A stretch of 64,000 nucleotides of DNA from Haliotis asinina. Taxonomy: Eukaryota; Mollusca; Gastropoda; Lepetellida; Haliotidae. The notes under the pieces are model-generated. The model was not told the DNA's origin, did no database searches, and saw only the letters and a program-made list of their open reading frames with translations. A program made the translations under genes and the position numbers. Shown in pieces: positions 46,801 through 58,800 of this stretch; position 1 is the stretch's first letter; the number at the start of each line of letters is the position of its first letter. The DNA lies in assembly GCF_037392515.1 (NCBI RefSeq), contig NC_090291.1, forward strand, positions 41,967,001 to 42,031,000, given 5' to 3'.

Positions 46801-49800
46801 CTATGTTGAATTTTCTTTCTTGTTTTAATTTTGATACACAGCATACAAGTTTGTCTTTCTGTTGGTAAAAGCTGTTTTGTTTGGAACATTTTTTTTTCGA
46901 TATAAAAAGATCTCTTGTGAAAGAATTATTCTAAGTTGTACCTTCAACTCAAGTTGTATTTGTACTTCTCTTCAACCAGTAATGAATGGGTACCTGATAG
47001 GACGATGTGGCAGGGTGAACAGAAAACTTGTTTCAGCATTTGACCAAATGATGGATTAAGAATTTGATTTGGTCAGAATGATTAACGATCTGCTAACATT
47101 TCAGTAAAGACCCTTTGATGTCATACAAAGTGGGAAGGAAATTGATAGTGTCTGTTACTGTGACAGAGGTTTGAAGTATTGAAGGGGTACTCGGTAGGAT
47201 AACATGACAGTATCAACAGAAAGATCACACCAGTTTAAGATCATAATGGGTAGAGAATTTGATTCATTAAGAATGAACCCCATGATATCACACAAAATGT
47301 TAATAATATTGATAATGCAGGTTTAAAAAGATAACTTGCCTGTTTAATTTCTGACAGAGGTTTGAAGTGACCTTCTCCATGCTGGAGATCTACAATGAGC
47401 AAGTTCGTGACCTTCTGTCCAAGGAAAACCCCAAGGGTGGACTCACGGTGAGACAGAACCCCAAACTGGGCATGTTCTATGTGGAGAATCTGAAGCGTGT
47501 GCCAGTTGGAAGCTATGAGGAGATAGAAAAGAGAACTGAACAAGGTTTGTTGAGAAAAATCTACAAGACTCTTGCAAATATTATAATGACTTCCTTGTAT
47601 CTGTAAAAAATTAAATAGCATTAGTAAGAATTGTATTTATGATGTGCTAAACTCCATTCACTAACAAATGCACTAATACCCCAGATAACCCTCAGCCTGT
47701 GAAATGTTAGAATGTTAATAGTCACATAAATGTAAAATATGGACAGTTGAAAGAACTGTTGGGAGCCATTGCTTGGCAGCTGTTGAGAATGTTCCTTAAG
47801 CTTCGTCAGTACCATTGGAATTTAGTCAGGACCTAGTGCTAAAGGCAAAATATTACTAATTGTGCAAAAACATCAATATGAGATTCAGTTGGTCGTGATT
47901 GTTGTTCATGGTATCAGCCACTGGTTTAGCCAGACAGATATGGTTATTGTTATTATATAGCTTAAAGGTTGTGGAGTGTACGTAGAGGTGAGTTGCTTTA
48001 TGGTATTCTCAAGTGGGGTTTTCCTGTCCAAATTTATGTTACAGACTGCAATGATTGAGACAGAATAAATTGTTATAAAAAATCCATCACCATGAGTTAA
48101 ATCTTTAGAAATAATATTGATTATGTTTATGTCCTGGCATCTGTGTATGTAGGTGTCACAGGTGGCCCATTGGTTCAAAGTGCCACGATTCACTGAGCAG
48201 AGTTGCTGCCCTTGGGCATGTTAGGAAACTATGTCCAAGAAGATATGTTTCTAGGTTTCTCAGTCCAATAGCCATTCTCAATGGTTTCGCAAAAGTTGTA
48301 AAGCTGTTAGACCAGTGTCAGGGCAGTGGGGTAGCCAAGTGGTTAAAGTGTTTGCTCATACTAACGACACAGGATTCCTAATGTAGGTACAATGTGTGAA
48401 GCCCTTTTCTGGTGTCCCCCACTGTGATATTGCTTGAATTTTGGTTAAAAATGGCGCAAAACCATACTCATTCACTATGATCAGCATCAGTTCAGGATTT
48501 CATCCCAAATACAGCCGAAGTGCCATGATGTAAATGAAATACTTCGTCTGTAAGGAAATCTAAATTTACCCACTCACTGATTGATGTGTTTTGACGAATC
48601 CTGGAATATTTTTTCAAGGTACGGCAAGTCGAACAGTTGCCTCCACCAATATGAATGCCACCAGTAGTCGAGCTCACACTGTGGTCACCATCACGTTTGA
48701 CCAGATCATCAAAAACGAGACAGGCTCTGAGACAAAGAAAAGCAGCGTCATGAACTTAGTGGATCTGGCTGGTACGTACATATTTCAGATACCTGAAGGC
48801 AACATATGTCATATTTGGGATTTCACTTTCTTAGTAAAGTAAAAGTTCTGGTACTTTTTTGGGTTGAGTCCCATCCCGAATTCGAACCCGCACCCTCAGA
48901 GTCAGGCATCTAATTGTCAGCACACGAAGTCGGGCGTCTAGTCAGCTATTGAAAGTCATGGTGACTGAGCAGGATAGGCGTCTGACTTTGTGTGCTGACA
49001 GTTAGGTGCCTGACTCTGAGGGTAAGAAAGTGAAATCCCAAATATGACATACGTTGCATTTGACCATTCATAAATGGCATTGTGTAATAATGATACCTGA
49101 AGGAGCATAGGGGTAGTCTTGTGGTTAAGGTATTTGCTTGTCACGTCATAGATTAGGTTTCAATCCCCGTATTTCCTTAACACGATCAGAATTGTCCTGC
49201 ACACTTCTACGAATATCTTTGTTAAAACTATAATTGTCAACTAAGTTGGAAATTTTATTACATTTACAAATAGATAAAACACCACCTGTTCCTCAGTTTC
49301 ATATGTGGATGACTTTCATGAATCTATTGATTCATCTGCTTAAGACATTGATCTAATTTTGCTAAACATATGCATCCACAAATATGTATTTTGTTTTGCT
49401 AAGTATATTGGCATGCCTGCTTCAGGTTCTGAGAGAGCTGACAGTACCGGTGCCACAGGAGATCGTCTAAAAGAGGGTGCCAATATCAACAAGTCGCTAT
49501 CAGCTCTTGGAAATGTCATATCGGTATGTCATTTGCGATTAGCCACCTATCTTAAATATTAATTCCAAGCTTGGTGCCCAAAGAATTTTTCAATATTATT
49601 GTAAATGGGAATGTTTTCATTTGATTTGGAATTTGTACTGTCATTTGATCAGGTATAAATCCTTGGAAGCATCTTGTAACCACTGACATGTGTTATTGCT
49701 GGCTTCAGGCACTGGCGGACCTGTCTATGGGGAAGAAGAAGGTGATGGTGCCATACCGAGATTCTGTCCTCACCAAGCTGCTCCAGAACGCCCTGGGAGG

Positions 49801-52800
49801 AAACAGGTCAGTGTTACATCATTACCGCCTCAGACCCTTGATCAGTGAGTGGCAGACGGCACAATTTCACAGCGATCAATCTGCTTATGCAGATCAATCT
49901 GCTTCTGAGCTATCTGTAAACCTTTTACAATGGTAAATCCATGACATGTGTCCTTAGCTTGCCACGTCAAATAACTGTTTTCAAAGTATTTCAGTTGTTG
50001 GGAGTAAAACATATATCCGACACTCCATCTTGTTGATTGGTTCTCTTTGGATCCCCTTGCAAAGCACACCAGCATGTCACTAGCCAGGGGTCCGTTTCAC
50101 AGAACTCTCATAAGGCTAAGATCTTGTAACTTTTCACGTAGCATTTGCACCTCCTATGCCAGGTACAAATGCTACAAGAAAAGTTACGAGATCTTAGGTT
50201 TACGAGAGTTTTGTGAAACCGGCCCCAGGGTGCCAGAGATAGTTTGTTAAAACGTGTGGCCAGGATGGTTGTAGGTCACTCTGCTGTCCAGCATTTGCCT
50301 CCCTTAATTCACCTGATGCCATCTGTTTTATTCCAGTAAAACCATCATGATTGCTGCCCTGTCCCCTGCGGACATTAACTACGATGAAACTCTGGGAACC
50401 TTGCGATATGCAGACCGTGCCAAAAAAATTAAGAATCAAGCTGTCATTAATGAAAATCCACTCGACAAAATGATCAGAGAACTCAAGGTAAGAATGCCAT
50501 TAACAGTTGTCAGGTGAATAGCTTGTGTCCTACAACAGTCACTGTAAATGCTTTTGATGCTGAAAGATGCTTAATAATACTGCATTTATCATGTGTTGCT
50601 TCTGAAGATTAAGAAATCTTGGTATAAGCCCAGGTTGATTAATCATGAGGTGGTACGAGATTTATGGCACTTTATTTCACGTCAGTATATCCTGTTGAGT
50701 ATAAATTCAAAGGCTGTGTGGTGGAGGATGACTAGCCACCAGGTTTAACTATAGTTAAATGTAGTCTTTAATCTCTTTTGGGTAGTACACTTACATGAAC
50801 AGAAATCAGTCTCAGATGTTTTGCAGGAATTGACTTATACGAGAGTGATGTATTTCAGGAAGAGAATGACAGACTAAAGCGTGCCCTGGAAGGGGGAGGT
50901 GTCATCGGTGGTGGAGATGTAACCATGTCACCAGAAGGTCAGTTGACCAGTTAGATATGATTTGTTGTCAGGTGAATACTTGTTTAATGAACAGATGAGT
51001 TTAGTACGTTTCAAAGATTCGAAATATACAAATTCTAACATTGTTAGGAGGAAATGAAGAGAACAGATACTACTTGTTGATTGCTGATATTGTCAGAAAT
51101 ATTATATTGTTTGGTTAAAATTGTTGTCGCTGTTGTTGTTGATGATTTTCTTTGGGCTCTCATAGCTGATGCTGCTGATCTTGTTGCTGTGGTTGAGAGT
51201 CTTGTTCCATTGTTGCAGACCAGATGCAGATGAGGAAGAAGATGGAGGAAGAGATCCGGGCACAGCTGATGGCCAACCAGCAGCTCCTCACGGACAACAC
51301 CCAGAACTGGGACCAGAAGGTAGGCAGCTCACCCTCTTCCATGAGGTCATAAACTCTGCAATAGTGAGTGAGTTTAGTTTGATGCTCTCCTCAGCAAATA
51401 TTCCAGCTATATGGTGGCGGTCTGTAAATAATCAAGTCTAGACCAGACAATCCAGTGATCAACAGCATGAGCATCGATCTACACAACTTGGATATGATGA
51501 CATGTGTCAACCAAGTCAGCTAGCTTGACCACCCGATCCTGTTTGTCGTCTCTTACGACGAGTTTGAGTTACTTAAAGACCAATTCAGGAGTACACAATA
51601 AGTAAGAGATAAATGTTTTCTACATGAATTGCAGAACCTATGTTTTGGAAGTTCACTCACAAGGGTGTAGACGATCAGAATGTAATGTTGGGGGGTCTTG
51701 TAACCAGTAATGGCCATTATAGTAAAGCCAGTGTTAGCCCAGACACAACAGTTTATGTACCATTACCCAAGAGATAGTTCATGTGAAACTGTACAGCACA
51801 GTCTGTACTCTATTAAATAACTAAAATAACTAGGTAAGCTGGCGCCTTTGATCTCTCCTAAGGCTGTGATAGTTTAGTCTTCAGAACTGACAAATTTTGT
51901 CTTCATAGGGTCCGTGTTTGTGCAGAATCAAGGGAAAGTTAGGTCCTGAGGGAGTTCTACTGTTTGTGGCTCTCATTCGAAGACAGAGAGGATGTTTGTT
52001 CATGCAATCAACCACTGTTTGGCCTCACCTCACCTTATTGTTTATTGGTTGCTATGATGTACCTGGAATATAGCTTAGTCATCTTACTTCAGGGGAAAAT
52101 TCACTCAACCCTTGAAAATAGACTTTCTCCACCTTTCCGTTAAAGTGTCCTTCCATGGTTAGTGCCAATGGCAACACATTCTGTACTTTGTGGTAGTACT
52201 TCTTTATCTCGATTAACATTGATTCACACATGATGCATGGAAAGCATGTAAATCTGTTTTTCTTGCGTCGTCTGCAAACTCCAGTGATGGCTATGAAAGA
52301 TTTGCCTTGCATTCCAATAAATAAATTTTGACAAAATGTTCTAATTTAGTCCCTGTGAATATTAAGAAGGGGAATTACACTCCAGCGACTTTACTAAGAC
52401 AATACCTGTGAAAAAAACAGCAAGATGCAAGATTCAAATCGTTTGATTCACACAGGTTCACTGATGTGTATGATCTGGTACCCATGCATCAAACAATTCA
52501 AATTTAACATTGAGCTGTTTGGTAAGATAATTATGTTGTTCACTGGTCCCTCAGAGCCCATGGGTTGATGTACCCTTGATGTCTGTTTATGTTGACCAGT
52601 GACCAACTTATAATGTACACCTGTAAAAATACACTTTAAAATTGTAGCATCATTCAAAAGTATATTTTGAACACCTATTCCAGTTGTCCGAGGCACGGCA
52701 TGAAACAGACGCAATAGCTCAGGCTGAAAACCAAGAAATGTCAAAGAAGAAGACAATGCCTCACATGGTCAACCTGAATGAGGACCCCATGCTTTCAGGG

Positions 52801-55800
52801 GTCGTGTTCCACTTCCTTGAACAAGGGGACACAACTATTGGAAGGAAAGATGCCAACCCACAACCAAAGATTTGCCTCAGTGGACTCAGGTACTTATTCT
52901 TAAACGTTTTGAGATGCAGTGAAATTTTATTCATGTGTGTTCCTTGAACTGGAAATATTGTTTATTAAGTTGATAACTGCTTAACCAGCAGACTTACCAT
53001 AAGACGTTAAACCATGGTACTTGTTGGTCCCTGCCTGGCGCTCAGCATTAATGGGTGCAACATGACTGGTCAGCTTGGAGAGTATAATGTGTCACAGTAG
53101 GGTATTCATGCTTAACTGCAGCATTCTGTCTCAGCTAACTCTATAAAACCAGCATAAGTCTGGGATAGTACAGCAGCCACACATGCACATATCATGCACG
53201 TCACCAAAAGAGCAAGATATTCTAAGCACAACATTAAGCCCCATTTTAATTCACTTCACGTCACATTATGTAGACAAAAGTATACCAGTATCTTCAAGAC
53301 AGTTTGATTTGATCGTCAACAACATATATGTTAACATGTTGATTGGTACATTACCAATACATTATAGTTAACTTATTCATGATTAGGTCTATCAGAGACA
53401 CGGATGGACCAGTCATCAAAATCACTACTATTCCGTGCTTGTCCTTTGGACTCTCCAGAAAATTGTTGATTCAAATACCACTTCGCCCTAATCATGTTTG
53501 TAGGCCTATGAATGCCTTCCATGTGCTAGTGGGCTTCCAGTTGGTGTTAAATGACTGCAACCTGGCATCTGTTATGTAACTGTAATACTGTTCTAACTGG
53601 AGTTAAACCCACCTCACTCACTCACTCACTCACTCACTCACTCACTCACTCACTCGCAAAGGGGAGGGTGAGGTAGCCCAGTGGTCAAAGTGGTCCGCAA
53701 CTGTGATATTGCTGGAACATTGCTAAGGTAGCCAAACACTAAACTTACCCACCCACTTGCAACGAGCTCTTACAGTAAAATGGGTTGGGTAGCCTAGAGG
53801 TTAAAGATTTTGCTCATCATGCAGACAACTCAGGTTCAATTCCCTGCATGGGTACAATGTGTTTAGCCCATGTCTTGTTAGAATATTGCTAAAAGCGGCA
53901 TAAAATTAAATTATGCTCACTCACTGTAGCATATATCCATGATTTCCTCCCCAGCATCCAGAAGCAGCATGCAGTTATCTACAACACAAATAATGGTGTG
54001 GAGATAGAACCTGTGGGTAACCATGGCGCCAAGACAAAAGTGAACGGGCTGCCGCTGACAGGACGCAAACAGCTGTGTCATAAGGACAGGATTCTGTTTG
54101 GTGAGTATCTCCAGGAACGTCTTTACTTATATCGATACCACTAAACATATTTTCTGTGCATGATACAAAGGAAGTTTAAGGTTATGGTTAAGATTGCTAG
54201 GGTTAGGGTTAGACCGATATACAACAACCAGAAGTAGCTGAAACAATAGTACCAGTAGAAGTAAAGTGCTGGCTTCTTTAAGTGGTGTCTAGAAGCTGGT
54301 ATGAAGAGGAACGATTTATATGGATCGGCAATTTCTTTATTGCATTGGATGCAACATTTTGGAATAGATGCAAGTGACGATAATGCTAGGATATCTATGT
54401 AGCACACATATCCATGCAACTTACTAAGTGCATGCTCAAGGCGCTGGTGTTTGTTTCCCTCGATCATTGGATGTCAATCTAAGCTTCACATTGTATTATC
54501 AATCCCAACTTCCTGGGGAGTATACAAATGTAGCTGCCACTAGGTGCACTAAGTTTTATCATGGCTCTCTCATCCTATCTGTGACACATAGTCACAGTAC
54601 TTTGTCCAAGTTTACTGCACGTTGCCGTACCCGCAACTAGGTGTATGCACATATTCATGTGGCCACCATCTGGTCATATACCAACAGATTTGGGCTTCTG
54701 GGGTACAGGGTTGTGACAACATGGAAAGAGTCTGCACACAATGTTGACTCCAAGATTTTTACACCTGGTCAGAGGTGGGCTCAATCCCTGCACCTTCACC
54801 TTCGTGGATCACTGGCCTGGCACTTCAGCCACCTTGCCCACCGCGTCCCCAGTGGTGTCAGTATCTAGACCAAAACATTGCATCTGTTGCGATGAAGAAG
54901 TTGTTTTTCCATTAAACATGTTCCTCTGTATCTACAGGAATCTATCACAGACAACTGTTCTTCAGTGACCCATGCTAGCTGCAACAAATATCTAACTGGA
55001 TTTGGTGGTTGATGTTTATGAACTTAGCCCACTTAAGTGGATTCCTGAATAAGTCCTAAAAATAGGGTAAATCAACAGACATGTTGAAACAACAGTCTTA
55101 CTTTCTTGATTTCCAAAACACTCATTTTGCTTACTCATAACCTCTCACTCACTCCAAAAAACAGTGAAGATCCAGGTTGGAATTTTCAGCAACCCATCAC
55201 TGTCGTTAAGGGTGACTAATGGAATTGCAGGGCTCCAGATAATTTTTCAACATGAGGAGTACGTACGCCTTATTTTTTCAATGTAAGAGTACTGAATGGA
55301 ATTTAATGGTGTGTAAGTAATCTTGTGTTTCATTTCATATATGCACCACAACATTGCTACTATTGTGTAAACAGGTCAATAAACAGTAAAGCAGTACTTT
55401 TCCAGATAAATATGTCCATAAATGATTCTAAGACTGTACACCTTTGCTTTGGTGCGTACGTTTTCTGATTTTTTTCTTATCGTATCATGCATATTTTTTA
55501 TCCATACATACGCTGATACGGCCCTTATCTGGAGCCCTGTGGATCAGGTGGTCAGACTCAGTGACTTGGCTGACATGTCATCATATCCCAATTTACAGAC
55601 CACCACCATTAATTATTGCTGAGAGTGGTGATAACCAAACAAATCACTCACTCACACACTGAGCATTCAAAAGAAATTTTTTTTTTTTAAGAGAGTGTGA
55701 CTAACATTTCTCTGTGCTTCAGGTTCAAACCATCTGTATGTATTCATGAACCCCCTGAAGCCCGAGACAGATGTGGACCTCCCAGCTCAAATCACGTGGG

Positions 55801-58800
55801 ACTATGCCCAGAAAGAGATTGCTCAGGCCAAGGGTTTTGCCACAGGGTCAGCAGGCATGACAAAAGGCATGTGTCAAATGAGAATGTTTTTATTCATCTG
55901 AGCCAGTTTTCAATTTAAAAGCTAATTTATAAGAACAGAAAAACTTTCAGAAATTGTAAAAATAGGATCAATAGGACTGGCTACAAGAGCCAGTGAAAAA
56001 AGGTTTACGTTGGACTACTTTTGAAAAAGCAAGCTACTACCCCCTTGTAATACAAACCAATAATATCAGTTTGAAACTATGATTGTTTGATAAACAACTT
56101 TTATCCCAAGTTTAATAAAATTGGGAGATTTAAATGCTCAAATGGCAGAGTAAAATCATGAAGATTTGCATTTTTAATTTCACTTTATTCAATGTACTTT
56201 TTCTGTGTGTTTAATGCCAAATGCAGCAATATGTTTCCACTGCGAAACAAAATATTTGCCAACAAGTATAAAACACTCTTTGGGTTTGAGTTTTCGTAAC
56301 TGGATATGGTTTGTTTAACAGAACAGCAAATCGCTCAGGAACAGATCCTTGAGATCCTTCCAATGGTGTCGGAAGTCAATGCTGTGTCAGAGGAACTCAA
56401 CAAACAGAAAAACTTCGAGGTCGTCCTGATCTCCGCAGCAGCCCAGGAGGGGCAGGGTGGCCAGAAGGGAACCAGGTACGTCCCATGTCACATTATATTC
56501 CTGTCTCAGCATTTCCATCTTCAGTAAATGAGTTTTGAAGCAACTTTCCAGCAAAAAAAGCTAGAATTTGACTTTTAATAAGATTTGGTCACACAGCATT
56601 GTGAAAGAAAGAGTGCCACCTGCATTTATTAGTGATGATGACTTTATTGAGCTTTAGCCCCTGTGGTCTGAAAAACCACAATGTTTTGTACAGAGTTATG
56701 TCCCTTAGCTGACAGGAAATTGAAGCTACTGGCATGCCCATGTCGGCTTGTTTCAGAGTTTACAGCAGGTAATTGCTGTGTCAAATATGATTAAGTCATC
56801 ACAAGGCAGTACACAGCTTCTTTTGTTGATATTGTCCTGTGTGAGAAATTTCAGTTAGGTGAGAATTATGCAAAGGCAAGTAACCTGCAAATTCGAGGAT
56901 AATGATTGAAAAGTTTTGATCTCATGAAATTATACTTTCTGTGCTCTGTTTTTTTTATGAATTATATAAACACATTGATCATAATTTACTTTCAGTTGCA
57001 CTTCTGAACAAAGTCATAATTTTGGCATCAGTCTCTACAATTTATTTATTTATGTATATGTTGATTTAAGACATTAAGATACAAGAATATCATGTCTTCA
57101 ATAGTCTCTAAGGAGTTAAGGATGTGAACATTTATTAAATAAAGTAGTATAGACAATGGGGGTTCTGGGCCGCAGAGCCAATTCGCCTGCAAATTTGCAA
57201 TAATCATTTAATATTGTTGATTGAAATACAATTTGTGGTGATATACTATGTACTTTCAGGGCAGGCATTTTCATACCATTGTATGTAACTGTTTGCAGTT
57301 TTTGATTGAAAACATGTAGCAGTGTTTGCTGTTATAACTTCACATCATGCTATGGAATGGTTTCACCAATGCATGTAACGCCTGCATGTTTAGTTCATGT
57401 TTATCATCCAGGTTTCTGGATGTGGAGAGTTATCTCCCTTAGATGTTCCAGAACCCAAAACCAGCATCACTTGGAGCTTGTACCCTTGTCATGCTTTTAT
57501 AGAAATGACTGAAGTTCTGTTAAAACAGCGATAAAACTAAACTGCTTACTGAGTAGAGGAGAAGCTTCACAGCTGGCAGCCATTTATTAACACAGTAAAG
57601 AGCCCTATTTTGAAGTCCATCAAAATCAGTTTTCCATCATCTTAGAATTTTCTTGATTTTTTTTTAAACTGACGTATTCTTTTTATTTATGTATAAAGTC
57701 TTAGATTCAGTAAAAAATAAAAACATGCATCCAAGTATGTTGTACTGTCACCTATATATGCCTATTATAATTCACACACACTGATTTTGCTGTTTTGAGA
57801 ACTAATCACATACATAAGTGTTCATATTTTGATGAACATCTTCACAGTTTCAGAGTATATATATATCTCTTGTATATTTTAGATTCTGATATATTTATTT
57901 TTCATGTTTTAATTAATTCCCATTAGCAGGAACAAGGATGCAGCAAGGTATCTCCTTCCATGATCTGCCAATCCATTCGCTTGTCTTACAGACAATCACT
58001 CTCATTGTCAAGCCCAATAATCAGTTGTCTGGAAACCCTTATTTCCCTTAAAAGCTATTTACCCTATGACTAGCTTCCTGTCTATGCTGCTAGCTGCAAA
58101 TTACTGTGGACATCATTGTGAAATGTTTTCCTAGGAACCGACATTACTTGATAAGTCATTTTTACTTACATATATATTTCCTGCACGTTTTGAAAGCTGT
58201 TATGATATATTTCATATTTGTAAAATCTATTTTGTGTATTTGCTTCAATGCTTTGAATGCTTTAAACTATATTTTTTTCAATATATTGATATCATATTAC
58301 CATATTTCCAGCATTATTTCTGTCTTAGTTTTCTGATATGGAAGGTCGATATGGAACATAGATTCTTTTTCAGCACAAGAATAGTGATGCAAAACAAATT
58401 CTAAGAAAGCCGCATATGTGTAACATACGTCCATATTTTGGATTACTCTTTGAGTGTAAAGTAGTACAGATTATGGTACGTTTTCGGGCTTAGTCCCATT
58501 GAGGACTTGAACTCACCCACTCACACAGGCACAGAGTCAATGATCTAACCACTCAGCCAGTGCAGATTTCACAAAATGAAGACAACTGGTAGTGTGGATA
58601 CACATACTTTATGTACCCTCAGACACAACATATGTGGAAAGTGTCTGTATTGGTTCGAATGTGTACTCAGTATCATGTCCTCAGGCATTTTGGTGGACAG
58701 TGGTGAGGTAGCTTAGTGGTTAAAGCATTCGCTTGTTATGCTGAAGACCTGGGTTTGATTCCCCACATGGGTACAGTGTATGAAGCCCGTTTCTGTTGTC

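Noticed and set aside
47241..47621. 126-residue minus-strand ORF
   Set aside because: It lies over kinesin exon 9, whose plus-strand frame has clear motor motifs and splice sites, so it is a shadow.
58474..58565. Functional tRNA gene
   Set aside because: A and B boxes are present but the acceptor and anticodon stems do not pair properly, and related copies exist, so it is a SINE.
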